Translations under genes and position numbers: made by a program
Source of the DNA: Patella vulgata
Taxonomy: Eukaryota > Mollusca > Gastropoda > Patellidae
Assembly (NCBI RefSeq): GCF_932274485.2
Contig: NC_065882.2
Span: forward strand, 42,130,593 to 42,194,592
DNA length: 64,000 nucleotides
Reading direction: 5' to 3'
In this document: piece by piece, positions 12,398-23,815 of the stretch
How positions within the stretch are numbered: the first letter of the stretch is position 1
Layout: the number at the start of each line of letters is the position of its first letter
Notes under the pieces: model-generated
Told to the model about the DNA's origin: nothing
What the model saw: the letters and a program-made list of their open reading frames with translations, nothing else
The model's database searches: none

Positions 12398-12599
12398 GTT
12401 TACCTTTAACTGACATCTCAGTTGCTCCGGGTAGTTTTTGTATTCTCACCAGAATGTTTCATTATAAACCTTATCTGGAAAGAGGGTGTTTAACACTGCG
12501 ATAACAAAGGATAATTGTAATGGACCATGGTCGGAGAAATTGGTAGTTAAATGCTAAATCTTGTCTAAATTGGTCGAGAAAGCGTCTATGATCAGTTTT

Positions 12600-13876
12600 A
12601 CCCAACACATGAATCAGCATCAACTACTCCCAAGACTTTGGCGTTGAAGATTTCCAATGATCTTCTGAACAACATGGAACATTAGCTTTTATCTCCTTTT
12701 GTTGCGATTGACTTAAGTGCAGCTTTTGACACCGTCAATCGCCAACTACTTCTTGGTGTCCTGGAAAGGTGCTTTGGCATGCGCGAAACGGCAGCAAAAT
12801 GGTCACTCTTATCTGAGTGATCGAAACTTCAAAATCAAGATTGAAGATACATATTCAGATCCAGTGAATATCAGTTATTGCGTGCCCCAGGGTAGCATAA
12901 ATGGTCCTATCTTCTTTACATGCTATTCCAGCACTTTACAGTATTTTGTGGGTAACAACCTAACTTTGGTTGGTTATGCTGACGATCATAACATCTACGG
13001 TTATTTTAAAGCCGGTGATTATGCGTCCGAGGGGCAAACCATTTTGGATTTGTCAGCAACAATGGACGACATAAAGCAATGGATGCTGATGAATAGGCTC
13101 AGAGTTCATTGTGTTTGGCAGTTCACCGGCTTTATCCAAATTGTAACACCTAAGATACCAAGATCAACATCAGTTAAAGTTCTTGGAGTTACAATGGATC
13201 AAAATCTAACCCTCAAGACCCATATTGCAGCCAAGACACGTGCTGAGTCGCTATCTCTATTCAACATTAAGAAACTAAGACACTATCTGAACAGACTGGC
13301 GTGTTTAAAGCTGGCCAACGCTCTCATTTTTTCACATTTAGATTACTGTAACGGTCTTTTTGTGAATTTACCAAAAACAACACTTGCCCCTCTTCTTCGA
13401 GTGCAGCCCTTACGGTCAAAATGATTCTTGGACAATCCAAATTCTCCAGTTCATCTGGCGCCCTAAAACGACCCCATGTCCGTGCTGGATATAAAATGCT
13501 ATTGATGGTATATAATTGTTTGAACAATAACGCTCCAAATTACCTTTGTGATCGATATTCCACACGATCATCGACCGCCCAGGATTTACATGTTCCAAAA
13601 ACAAAAAATAAAACCTTTGCTGACAGATCCTTCGGTGTAGCGGGACCACATCTATGGAATAAACTACCGCGAAATCTAAAAGAGTGGAAAGTTTTAAGAA
13701 GACTTTAAAAACGTTTCTATTTCAAAGAACATTCTGCAACTAACAATTTTTATTATGTGCTTACTTAATTTAATTTATGTATGTGTAGGTGTGTGTATGT
13801 TTATATATACCATTGAATACACCAAAGGTGTAATAATGAGCGCTATATCAAATTCAAGAAACATAAACATAAATCG
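12600..13876 (+). mobile_element. CR1/L2-like LINE, 3' part, dead
   Basis: Reverse-transcriptase end of a non-LTR retrotransposon. The first catalytic region IDLSAAFDTVN (from ~12707) lies in one frame after an internal stop. The frame then shifts near 12790 to the main 235-codon stretch from 12717, which holds VPQGSINGPIF, the catalytic GYADDHNIYG (near 12975) and LGVTMDQNLTLKTHI. After another shift, 13421-13708 carries LMVYNCLNNNAPNYL, FGVAGPHLWNKLP and the KTFLFQRTF type C-terminus typical of CR1/L2-clade ORF2. A short 3' tail ends in GAGCGCTATATC and an ATAAACATAAA run near 13876. The endonuclease and ORF1 are missing, so the copy is 5' truncated as well as broken. Confidence 0.9.
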
Positions 13877-14689
13877 CAACCTTGCCGATTTATTGCTTGT
13901 ACTGTGAGGTCTTTTATTACCTGGATAAATATCTTTCAGTCCTATGTCCTCTAGGCTATGAAAATGAAAAAAAATGGGGTTTAACGTCCGAATTGCCTGA
14001 ATCAACCGGGACAATGAAGAAGGTGAGGTCAGAACAAAAGGTTAAAGTTTGTGTCAGTAAATCAGTTAACATGAGCCTCCTAATTTGATGTTCAGGTTAG
14101 AAAAAATGTTACACGTGGGAAAATATATTAAATTTTAAAATTGAATATCATGGTCAATTTTAATAACTAGTTTGTTCTATCTACCTTTAAGTACATTATA
14201 AACAGATAATTTAATGATACATGTGAAACAAGCAGTTAAAACTTTATTTTATATTTAATTATACGAACTCACTGTTTTGACCTCAACCAAATTTATAACA
14301 TTCTCTTAGCCTTTAATTACTCAAGTGAAGTGAATCAATAGGACTGTATCTCAGCGAGGTCAAAAGCAAAATGTAAAATGTTATCTAATTTTCATAAAAT
14401 GTTGTTATAATTTTGCCCAATATCATTATTTGATATTAAAAGCCCTTCAAAATGTATTCAAAACAAAAAATCTGAGATTTCTTGGGGTCAATTCTTTAGA
14501 AATAAATCAAGTATTAGCGAAGCAGGATAAACGGATGCCATGTTTGAATTTGTTTCAGTTAACACTAAAGTTGTCTGGCGACTCTACCTTGTAATTTTAT
14601 CCGCAGTTAAACGAAAATAAGGAAATTAGAAAAAGCTTTACACTAGTGTTACATTACGTCATAACTATTTACTCCAATACTACTTTTGA
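13877..14689. other. No gene seen; tiny SINE tail fragment
   Basis: AAAATGGGGTTTAACGTCC at about 13972-13990 is the reversed end of a SINE 3' terminus. The rest is AT-rich and featureless. Confidence 0.4.
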
Positions 14690-14915
14690 CCTTACCCAGT
14701 GTATTTTTCCCGGACAGCGGTTGTTCCGTCTACTGTTCGAATTCCACCCGAATGATAAGACGTCGTTCCTTGCTGGGTCCCCCGTCCGGCACCACTAACA
14801 AGGGGAAATCACACTGGACAATTCTGGGGAACTTTCTTGACCAACTCCAGAACCCGAAACCTCCTGGTTATTGAGCCCTCGCCTCACTTATCATCGTGCG
14901 GCCATTTCCCTCCTC
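14690..14915 (-). mobile_element. SINE-A relic, diverged, minus strand
   Basis: Read in reverse, it shows 'ccaggaggtttcgggttctg', 'gtcaagaaagttcccc', CCTTGTTAGTGGTGCCGGAC and 'ggacccagcaagg' in the same order as SINE-A head-to-body. The tail half is missing and divergence is high, so this is an old copy. Confidence 0.6.
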
Positions 14916-15032
14916 AATGGGCACAGTCTGTAGTATAGGTATTATGATTTTGTAAATCCCCATTACATCAATTTTTTTCAGAAATTTAAACTTTTATTGA
15001 TATCAGTATATACTGTTCAAAACCAACGGATT

Positions 15033-15124
15033 ATTTGATTTGAGTACCAAAAGGTTAAATGTGTTGATTTAAGTTCCAAAATGTTTAACTTGTTGATTTA
15101 ATTACCAAAATGTTAAATTTGTTG
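15033..15124 (+). repeat. Short tandem repeat, ~31-bp unit, three copies
   Basis: The unit reads 'gttgatttaagtaccaaaatgttaaatgt' with small changes, repeated three times. Confidence 0.8.
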
Positions 15125-15379
15125 ACGATTTGTTGTGTAATGCATAGCTGGGAACTGTGGACAGTCGCTGTGATGATTAATTTAGTTTTATATATTTATA
15201 GTCCATTTAAATGGCGTTACATTATTATAACGTTATCAAATATCAAAGACCACATATAATTTATTATATGACTTCCATAAATACAGTATAATTGGTTTTC
15301 TATGAAGTATTATCATCTACCAATCTACGACTTGATGTGAGTAATCGGGCATGTTATTAAACAATTAAAATGTTTAATA

Positions 15380-15640
15380 TTTACCTATACGGGGGGTAGG
15401 GTCGGGAATTGTCAAGCGATTAGTCTGATTTTTTTGCAATCCCGGTTTTAGGACAAGGTCGGTGTTTGCTATTCGTACGAATGAAGTAAAAATATAGCCA
15501 TAACGGAACACCTGGCAGTTGTAATTCGAAAATAAAGTATTTCTTACTTTGGTGCCATGGCAAATTATTCGCCTTATTAACAGTACGTCAATCCCAGAAC
15601 GACCCATTCCCTTCTTTTGACGTGTTGTATGCAACTAGAT
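15380..15640 (+). mobile_element. Possible very old SINE-A relic
   Basis: 'caatcccggttttaggacaaggtcggtg' followed by 'cacctggcagttgtaattcgaaaataaagta' resembles the GACGAAAAACCGAGGTCC and CTTGGCAGTTGGAATTCGAT blocks of SINE-A in order. No head or tail is recognisable. Confidence 0.3.
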
Positions 15641-16419
15641 TAGATAACGGTGTTCTTTACAGCATCAAGACTATTTCCCGATGAGACGAGACGCTTCCAA
15701 CCTTTGGAGCAGTTTCCTATCAGTTTCCTATAATATATCATAATTACCTGTACGCTATAAAATATAAAGTACGTTACTGTGTTTCATGTAAAGAGAAGCG
15801 GGTAAACAACTTTAGAATCAGGAGTTTTTACTATCGCGTGACCATAATGCTTCCAGATGAATCTTCTAGCCTGGAGACATTCATAATATGGTTAACAACG
15901 CAGCTAAAATGTTATTATTACGTTGTTGGGTTGTGTGGGTTTTTTTTCAGAAAGTAAATACGAAAAACAAAAGTACAAGCTGTTTAATTTAGTAGAGAAA
16001 TTAAAAGTTACTGGTAAATTAGCATTTAATATTGTTAATGAGACAAACAATAAATTTATCTATGACAGTTACCAGATTGAAATGTTTGCGAACAAGAACA
16101 CGTGATAACACAGCTAGAAATCAATAATCGTTTTCCTGCAGTCAGAATGAGTGCATGTTTTGTAAAATTAAATTATTTAATGTAATATTTAAGATTAATT
16201 TTATAATAGCGCGTTTCAACCTTTTGTACTTATGTAATACTTGGAGTTAACAATGCCTTGGTGCATATGATATATCAAATCTCGATCGGTCTATTTATTT
16301 ACGAAAATAAACTGGCATCGATATAACTAGATTATTCGTGATTAACTAGTTAGTAATAACAAAGCTTCACATTCATAATAATGTTTGCTGTACTTGTGTA
16401 TTCACATTTTAAACAAATT
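15641..16419. other. No gene seen
   Basis: AT-rich. The 60-codon lysine- and asparagine-rich frame near 15923 is preceded by a pyrimidine run and AG at about 15941-15950, as an exon could be, but nothing else supports a gene. Confidence 0.3.
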
Positions 16420-16520
16420 GAATTTTTATTTTCAAGATGAACCAGTAAATTGATTTTTATTTTCAAAATGACCCAGTAAATTGATATTTATTTTCAAGAT
16501 AACCAAGTAAATTGATTAAT
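16420..16520 (+). repeat. Minisatellite, ~32-bp unit, three copies
   Basis: The unit reads 'attgatttttattttcaagatgaaccagtaa' with a few substitutions, repeated three times in a row. Confidence 0.85.
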
Positions 16521-17209
16521 TATATCAAAATAATAACTGTGATCCATTAAAATTGACTAGACGTCATCAAGGACATCAATACGTTCGTGTGATAACCAAG
16601 AGGCTTTGGGGCTTGAACTTCTTAAGCTAAAATCCCCTTATAATGACAAAATCTTTAATATATGTCTCGTATAGACTATTTGTTCTTCATGGTTGACCAC
16701 CTCCATAAACTGATTAGCTTTTACTTATATAATATATCAATAAATATGATTATTTACATATAATATACCCATGTATAGTCTGGCCCCAAGCTTATGACGC
16801 TGACGAGATATTTAACCCAATAACAGCATGTGTTCACATATCTCTACATAACCAGTACTGCTGTTAACTTACAGGGAGGACCAAACTGTTAACATGCTAA
16901 ACGTTGCAGTATATTTCAATAAGGACTTAATTATTATAGAACTGCTTACTTTGTGGATGAACTAAATCGTAAGTAAATTTACAGTCACAGTGAAGACCAA
17001 AAATCAGTTTCCATATTTGCATTTAACCAAAATAAGGACAGAAAAGATTCTTGAAATTCTAATTTAGACGATTAAAAGAAAAAAAGAACTTAGATACAAT
17101 CATAAGCAGGTGTTTATTAAAAAAGAATTAATATCCTATCATTCCTGACTCCTTTTTTTTAAAAATAATGTTAAGAAGGTTTTAATAACAGATAATAATA
17201 TCCATAGAT
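16521..17209. other. No gene seen
   Basis: AT-rich, no motif or repeat recognised. Confidence 0.35.
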
Positions 17210-17374
17210 AGAACTCAATGACCATTGAATACCGCTCGGGTTATTCAATGGTTCAAGAGAGTGTATCCCTGCGCAAGTATTCCACTCGCTATCGCTCGTG
17301 GAATGCGGCAAGGATACATGTATTCGAGTGAACCATTGAATAACCCGAGCGGTATTCAATGGTCATTGAGTTCT
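17210..17374. mobile_element. Palindromic hairpin MITE with 46-bp perfect arms
   Basis: The left arm 17210-17255 (AGAACTCAATGACCATTGAA ... CAATGGTTCA) is an exact reverse complement of 17329-17374. A second, imperfect stem (GTATCC..TTCCACTCGC against GCTCGTGGAA..GGATAC) fills the middle around a TATC loop. This explains why overlapping frames on both strands encode the same MNTARVIQWF peptide. Related words (GTTATTCAATGG, GTATTCAATGACAT) reappear at 17588-17630. Confidence 0.9.
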
Positions 17375-18002
17375 CTGACTACATGTAAATCTCAAAATAC
17401 ACTGTACTATTCACATTGTCAAAAACAAAATCACCAATAACGTTAGAATTCATCATAGGTTCCGCCCTTTTTCTTTCTTTTTTTTTTTTTTACAAAAATT
17501 GTGGTTGCTAGTGTCGACGTCATTACAGTTTGACGTAATTCTGAAAGTGACTTCATTCTGGACAAAAGTAGTACGTGTACAAGTCACTGAATACAACCAT
17601 AGGTTATTCAATGGGTGTATTCAATGACATTTGCTTGTATTTGCATATAGTTATAGAGATAAATATATATTAATGTCATATGTTTTTTTTCCCCGCGTAT
17701 TATTCAAGTGTGTAATTTGAACACAACTTAATTTCCACCACGACTTCCTTAAGCAGACTGATATTTTAATGTTGACGAAATAGCTATAATAAGCCACTTC
17801 ATGTGTCGAAAACGCCTTAACACTCGCTGAAATTAAAAAAAAAGTTATTTTGCTCATGGACTTATTTACACATTTAAAGGAATATCAGTCTATTTTTGTG
17901 AAATTATTTTTTGGATAACGAATCGCGATACGGCTATTGAGTGTATCGTGCATCGTCGATTTTTAAAACATCGCGGTTCATCGATGAATTGTTGCAGCCC
18001 TA

Positions 18003-18143
18003 GCACTCAGCCTCCGGTCTATAGTAACTCCACCTAGAAATATCATTGTCCTCACTATAGTAACTCCACCTAGAAATATCATTGTCCACACTGAGGACAA
18101 TGATATTTCTAGGTGGAGTTACTATAGACCGGAGGCTGAGTGC
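18003..18143. mobile_element. Hairpin repeat with 52-bp perfect arms
   Basis: 18003-18053 and 18092-18143 are exact reverse complements, beginning GCACTCAGCCTCCGGTCTAT. The ~38-bp loop is itself a direct repeat of the inner part of the left arm (CTATAGTAACTCCACCTAGA...). The outer bases are nearly the same as the ends of the FB2 foldback elements at 38988-41152 and 44326-45152. Perfect arms imply recent formation or gene conversion. Confidence 0.9.
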
Positions 18144-19212
18144 GGTCGTGGAATCAATAGACCTTATGTAAGGATTGATCGATTGGACCAATATACATGT
18201 ATGTAAGACTATGGTGTATGGTCTGAAAGTCATTTTAATTTGAAATATTTTGCTCTTTTGATAAATGTGTGTTAGAATATAATGGTATTATCACGAATTT
18301 CGATTCTTCAACTTTATTAACGCCTTAACAGGTGTTATATAAACACAGTGATATATAATTATCAACGATATTCTTTGTTCAATATTTACTCCATTTACAA
18401 TTTTATTTCCAGTCTTTATTTACACTAAGATAATCTGAAAGTAAACATTGTGTTATACGACTACACGGGGCATAGTTTGTAGTAAATTAACGCTAAATAC
18501 ATATTGTTCTACTTGTTAAATATATTACGGATCCCCAAATAAATAGGGGATTAACTTTATCCTTTGTATTGAGTGTTTTGTAATTATGCCAAACTTGATA
18601 ATTGTTGTCTTTATATTTTGGTTTATTGTTTGATTGTTGATATTGATCAAGTTGTTTTGACTACAAAGTAATTAACGACTATTTTCTATGAAAATTATCG
18701 GAACCTATAACCAATTCCTTTCAGCGAAGGTTATTTTTATTAGCATGGAAATTGTTACAGTGAAAATTTGACATTCGAGCTGACCGGAAATCCTATTTCT
18801 TTTCCCTGAATGCCAATCATGTCGACTTCCGGTGGATCGGCTGCAGTTGATTGGAAGGCAGTTTCAAGATGGTGGTTAATGATGAACGGTACACTCATCC
18901 CCACGTCAATATTTTGTTTTACTTTGAGAGTCTAGAGATTTGATGAAAAGACGGGAAGTCTAGAAGTCTAAACTCAAGTGCTTCTTGTTTGGATTAAGGA
19001 TACATGTTTGGGGTTTATTAAAAAACATACGAACGTGGACAACGAAACCCAGAAGCGGTGCCATACCATGACAGATTTATAGAACTAACCTAAAACATTG
19101 ACAGGCTTATGTTTTAATTGGGATTAAACTGGCTGGATAGACATTTTATTCTGTTTTGACTGAAAATAGCTAGAGCAAGAAATTAGGTTATACACGATGT
19201 ATCTTAAACCAA
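18144..19212. other. No gene seen
   Basis: AT-rich, no supported coding region or repeat. Confidence 0.35.
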
Positions 19213-19452
19213 GCCCCGAGTTCACAAAGCATTCTCAGACTTAAATTAAAAATTTACTCAACTTTCAATCACTGTTTATGAGAAATATCTTAGATCCAGA
19301 AACACTAAGCTTTGTACATAGTTTCTCAGTGATGTATTTGATACATTAAAACAACAAAAGTTTTATAAAGGGCTATAGTTTAGTTAAAATAAGGCGAACA
19401 ATTATGAGTAAATTCTTAACTTAAGTTTGCGAATGCTTTGTGAACTCGGGGC
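19213..19452. mobile_element. 240-bp MITE, copy 1
   Basis: Starts GCCCCGAGTTCACAAAGCAT and ends with the inverse ATGCTTTGTGAACTCGGGGC. The terminal inverted repeats extend about 37 bp (through CTCAGACTTAA). The interior is AT-rich and non-coding. CAA occurs on both flanks, a possible 3-bp target duplication. A second copy lies 410 bp downstream in the same orientation. Confidence 0.9.
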
Positions 19453-19497
19453 CAACTATTTATTTAACTTTATACGGATATTTTAGTCACAGAGCCG

Positions 19498-19602
19498 TTA
19501 ATGATGCATTATGTAAGATTTAGAGAAGAGCTGAATATAACAGATCAAAAATAGATAATGACAAATGAATATATTATTACTTTATTCTGAGCGAAGTTAT
19601 GA
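19498..19602 (-). mobile_element. R400 MITE, terminal fragment
   Basis: TTAA at 19498-19501, then TGATGCATTATGTAAGATTT and the '...aaaatagataatg...ctttattctgagc' series shared with 2816-2912 and 61744-61855. Confidence 0.55.
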
Positions 19603-19623
19603 GGTTTTGAAATTTTGACCTTG

Positions 19624-19862
19624 GCACGAGTTCACAAAGTATTCTCAGACTTAATTTAAGAATTTACTCATCTTTCAATCACTGTTTATGAGAAATATCT
19701 TTGATCCAGAAACACAAAACTTTGCACATAATTTCTTATTGATGTATTTGGTACATTAAAACAAAAATAGTTTTATAAAGGGCTATAGTTTAGTTAAAAT
19801 AAGACAGAAAATTTAGAGTAAGATCTTAACTTAAGTCTGAGAATGCTTTGTGAACTCGGGGC
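19624..19862. mobile_element. 240-bp MITE, copy 2
   Basis: Same length, ends and internal order as 19213-19452 (for example TTTATGAGAAATATCT and TTTTATAAAGGGCTATAGTT), with scattered substitutions. The left end reads GCACGAG instead of GCCCCGAG. Two copies this close may have arisen by a local duplication with the R400 fragment between them or by separate insertions. Confidence 0.9.
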
Positions 19863-20125
19863 CAGATGTAGCCTAATCTCGATTGTCAAGTAACATTTCT
19901 ATGAAAATAAACAAAGTCTCGATTATGCATTTTAGCTTTAAATTGTGGATGTTCTAATCTATGTAAAATCTCAGATATCCGATGACCTAGAGAGTTGATT
20001 ATATAATGCATCCTTAAGGCTAGTTTCAACTTGCGCAAATGAAAGCCACGTCTCAAAATGTGACGTTTTACCCTATCGAGAATAGGTTGTCTTTTTTCAA
20101 AAACCACCCCTTTATAAAATTGAAG

Positions 20126-20457
20126 GCCTGGAGGTCGGGTGTTCGATCCCTGCATTGGCCGAGAAAGTTCATCCAGATTTTCCGGCGTGGTTCTCCCTTG
20201 TCAGTGATGCAGGACGGAGGGGCTGACAAGGAAAGCTGTCTAGTCGTTCGGATGGGACGAAAAACCGAGGTCCCGTGTACACATTGGCGTGCACGTAAAA
20301 GATCCCTTGGCAGTTGGAATTCGATATAAGAGTAGGCCGTAGTGCCGCTGCCCGGGCAAAATTTCCCTCATAGCACACTGTATGGCGTATGCCCGTCTTC
20401 ATTAGCCCAGGTTAGGAGCAGAACAGTAGGACGTTAAACCCCATTTCATTTCATTTC
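20126..20457 (+). mobile_element. SINE-A copy with 12-bp target-site duplication, 5' truncated
   Basis: Begins at GCCTGGAGGTCGGGTGTTCG, so the B box is kept and the A box lost. It runs through the whole body to GGACGTTAAACCCCATTTCA and a CATTT tail. ATAAAATTGAAG is repeated exactly before (20114-20125) and after (20458-20469). This shows insertion by target-primed retroposition and gives the true ends. Frames of 96 and 77 codons crossing it are artefacts. Confidence 0.95.
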
Positions 20458-20469
20458 ATAAAATTGAAG

Positions 20470-21329
20470 ACGCCATGAACAATAAGTTAATTCTGTAGTG
20501 TTATGCAAAGCGGTACTTTAAGATTTCATTGCCAATGTAAATAATAAACAATAGGTTGAACTATAATGACAACCATATATTGACATTCTTCATATTATAT
20601 ACATGTTTTCATGACTATATCTACCATATACAGTATCCTGTTAAAACATCCCGTTCCGTAACAGTGTATGTTACATAGGACAATGGCAAAACTCAAGTAC
20701 AATGTATATACGTTGAGAACATCAATTCTACTATTATTATGCTAGTACATAATATAATAACGGGGGCTAAAAAGTCAAACAGTCGTATGCGACAAACGTA
20801 TGACGTGTTTGTTGAAATGCAATACAATGGGGTTTTTTATTAGTTTTTTTTTTAATAAAGAATTATCGATTTTTGACAACATTCATATTACAAGCTTTAA
20901 TTAACTTCTATTTTAAACTGGATAACTAAATCACAGCCATTCGCTGCCACGGAAATAACTAAAGGCTAAAACGACTATAACTTACTTGAATAGAAGTTTG
21001 TGAATGCCAGGTGGTAGACCAATGGATGGCTAAACTATTTATTTTTGAACAGTATTTGCCCTTAAAGGGAATATCGATTTTATGAAGTAAAAGTCCTGTT
21101 GACATTATCATATTACGCAAGTCACCAAATATGTCATTTTTAAGTGTAGGATATAGTTACAAATAGATTTCAATTTTGAAATATCACTCAGAGTAATTAT
21201 TCAATTTATCAGGAGCGTGTCCAGGTATTTTAGTCTGGGGTGTAGAAAACGTCAAGTTTTGTGTGAAGTCCGGGAGATTACCAGATGATTTTTTAAAAAT
21301 CGGAAGTTCTGAGACAATATTTCTGCTCA
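20470..21329. other. No gene seen
   Basis: AT-rich, no motif or clear repeat. Confidence 0.35.
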
Positions 21330-21699
21330 TTAAAGATACATTATGGGAGATTAGATAAAGAGGTGACAGTTCTCACTATAATAGTTAAAACTAGATAATG
21401 TAACGGGAATTTTCTGAAACTTTCAGTCAAATCGATCCACCCTGAACTGAGAATTTAGCGATTTAATTTTGGGCCTAGCCTCTATCATCATTGCTAAATC
21501 GGTAGGATGTTTTGTCTCGATTATCCATTTTTTTATTTAATCAGCAGCAGCAGACCATGTTCTAATCCAGTAAATATCGCAGGCTAGCGATGCCATCGAG
21601 AGTTGATTATGGTCTGGATAAGTTGATTAATGTCTAATTAATAATTTAGATAACATTTCAGGCCTAAAGAAAGCCCTGCAATTGGCAGATTTAGCCCTT
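21330..21699 (-). mobile_element. R400 MITE, minus strand, nearly complete
   Basis: TTAA at 21330-21333 followed by AGATACATTATGGGAGATTA. In reverse it matches the 12-kb copy along nearly its whole length, including GTCTCGATTATCCA, TCAGTCAAATCGATCCACCC and ATAACATTTCAGGCCTAAAG. The far end is replaced by a C-rich stretch near 21700, so the second TTAA is not seen. A CAG-CAG-CAG triplet run lies inside. Confidence 0.85.
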
Positions 21700-22520
21700 C
21701 CCCCACCCCCACCCCCTGGACACGCGCCGGTTCATACATATTATTTGAGACACGCAAATACAACATCCATTGCGAACTAATTATTTCTGCACTGTCATTT
21801 TTGTTGTATATTGTTATATATCAATACAGCAATATCTAAATCGTGCTTAGAAAACCATACTAGTATTTGGACGTCTTTATAATTTAGACAATGGATATAG
21901 AGGGAGAGAAATTGGTCTTAAATGTGACCTAAAGGCAACTATATCAAATGAGTTTAATCAATTGTCTCTGAATATCGTGGTATAGTTTATTTTGGTGGTC
22001 GTCAGCATATAAGTATAAGAAATAATTAAAATGGTATAACTGGGAACTATGTAAACCCTTGCTTTAAAACCCACATCAAATTATAAGTATCTAAACCATA
22101 TCACATGGACAAACTTAATAGTTTAATAACTGACGGGTGTTTTCTAGTAACTGATAAGATTAGGCTTATCTCTTGTTGAACAGGGGTGCTGTATATCATT
22201 ACATGTCTCTAAGCTTTTTTACGTTTGGATGACGAAACAAAAGGTTAGCGGCGGTTTATTATGCTGTAGTGTAATATATATTAGCAAAAAGGTTTTCTAT
22301 TTAAAAAGCTGTTTAATAGAGCGTGCTTTTATTATATTTTACAGGTTCTACAATACAGACACCTTTAAATGGATGGCACAAACTGTTTTAAAAAGCCAGC
22401 CAGATAGATTACGTCTACGTCTTCATACGTCATTACCTTTCAATTAATTTGATTGGTTACACCTGGTTAGATATATAGGAAGTGTGTATGTGTGTGATTC
22501 TGTAGTGGAGTGGACTACAA
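21700..22520. other. Upstream region of the kinase regulatory subunit gene
   Basis: No coding region recognised. It holds a C-rich stretch at 21700-21725 and GATTGGTT near 22450, which reads as an inverted CCAAT-like box upstream of the next gene. Confidence 0.35.
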
Positions 22521-22523
22521 GAG

Positions 22524-22530
22524 TATAAAA
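22524..22530 (+). promoter_or_regulatory. Candidate TATA box of the PKA-RII gene
   Basis: TATAAAA about 190 bp upstream of the start codon and about 70 bp downstream of the inverted CCAAT-like GATTGG. Transcription would be expected to start near 22550-22560, giving a 5' leader of about 160 bp. Called from motif and spacing only. Confidence 0.35.
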
Positions 22531-22714
22531 TATTTATCATGTCGAGTCTGGCCACCACTAGCAGATTAATTTAATTGATTATATCGAAGGGAAACTACCA
22601 AGGCAAACAGACCTGCGTGTAAACCTGAGTGCATGCCACGTGGGTCGTTATTGAAGACATTATTTTCTATTCATGCTCGCCTGTTTGTTATTGTCTGAAG
22701 CAATTTAAAGCAAG

Positions 22715-23815
22715 ATGAATCTTGAAATCCCAGACGGTCTGGGTGATCTACTCAGAGACTTTACTGTATCGGTATTACGAGAACGACCAGGCGATCTATA
22801 TGACTTCGCTGTAGAATATTTCACCAGAGCTCGAGAAACTCGGCGACCCAAAGAAGTACCAATGTACATCATAGTGGACAGTGATGAGGAAGCGGGCGAA
22901 CCAGATCCAGAAATGTTTAAACCAAAAAACACGAGAAATCGATACGCCCGGCGCCAGAGCGTTTCCGCAGAACGTTACGATCCCGAAGAGGATGACGACG
23001 ACGAAGACAGAGTCGTGCACCCTAAAACCGATGCGCAAAGAGAACGTCTTACTGAGGCAGTCAGTGGTATTTTGTTGTTTCGTTCGTTAGATTCCGATCA
23101 AATGCAGGAAGTGATTGATGCTATGTTTGAGAAAAAGGTAAAACCGGGCGAAACGGTCATACGACAAGGAGATGATGGTGATAACTTTTACGTCATTGAT
23201 GATGGTATTTATGACGTGTCTGTCAATATTAAGGGTTCTGAAAAACAAGTTCACACTTTTGACAATCGTGGAAGTTTTGGTGAACTAGCGTTAATGTACA
23301 ACATGCCTCGATCAGCTACCGTCATAGCCGACTCCGCTGGAACGTTATGGGCCATGGATAGAAATTCTTTCAGACGAATTGTGCTTAAAAGTGCCTTTAA
23401 GAAACGAAAGAAATATGAAACACTTCTAGAAAATGTGACCATTTTACAGTCGTTAGATGTATACGAGCGCATGACTCTCGCCGATGCACTACATCCTAAA
23501 GTTTATCAAGAGGGTGAAGCAATTATCAAACAGGGTGATGATGCTGATGGCATATATTTTGTGGAAGACGGTCATATTCGCATCACCATTGACAATCCGG
23601 AAGGTAGTGAACAGGAAATAGCCACACGCTCAACCGGAACTTATTTTGGTGAACTCGCACTTATAGAAAATAAACCTAGAACAGCTAACGTATACGCTGT
23701 TGGCAAAGTAAAAGTAGCATTTTTAGAACGTGAGTGTTTTGAACGATTGCTAGGACCGTGCGTAGACATTATGAAACGTAATAGTCAACTATATACCATG
23801 TATGTGGGTAAATGA
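22715..23815 (+). CDS. cAMP-dependent protein kinase type II regulatory subunit, single exon
   Basis: The regulatory subunit binds and silences the PKA catalytic subunit and releases it when two cAMP molecules bind; the N-terminal helices dimerise and dock on AKAPs. In this 366-residue protein, residues 1-43 ([29 protein letters not shown]) are the RII dimerisation/docking domain. RRQS at 79-82 is the type II pseudosubstrate whose Ser82 is autophosphorylatable. An acidic run lies at 90-98. Cassette A carries [14 protein letters not shown] (188-201; E190 and R199 hold cAMP) and cassette [15 protein letters not shown] (311-324; E313, R322). [11 protein letters not shown] near the end is also family-typical. 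The start codon has A at -3 and matches the usual RII N-terminus. The tail after KRN is short ([10 protein letters not shown]), some 15-20 residues less than vertebrate RII. GTAAAT at 23808 could be a splice donor, so a further exon is possible. No intron interrupts the frame, unlike multi-exon vertebrate RII genes; all key residues are intact, arguing for selection. Confidence 0.95.
   Translation: MNLEIPDGLGDLLRDFTVSVLRERPGDLYDFAVEYFTRARETRRPKEVPMYIIVDSDEEAGEPDPEMFKPKNTRNRYARRQSVSAERYDPEEDDDDEDRVVHPKTDAQRERLTEAVSGILLFRSLDSDQMQEVIDAMFEKKVKPGETVIRQGDDGDNFYVIDDGIYDVSVNIKGSEKQVHTFDNRGSFGELALMYNMPRSATVIADSAGTLWAMDRNSFRRIVLKSAFKKRKKYETLLENVTILQSLDVYERMTLADALHPKVYQEGEAIIKQGDDADGIYFVEDGHIRITIDNPEGSEQEIATRSTGTYFGELALIENKPRTANVYAVGKVKVAFLERECFERLLGPCVDIMKRNSQLYTMYVGK

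Noticed and set aside
17171-17440. Two overlapping proteins sharing MNTARVIQWF on opposite strands
   Set aside because: The sharing is the direct result of the perfect palindrome at 17210-17374.
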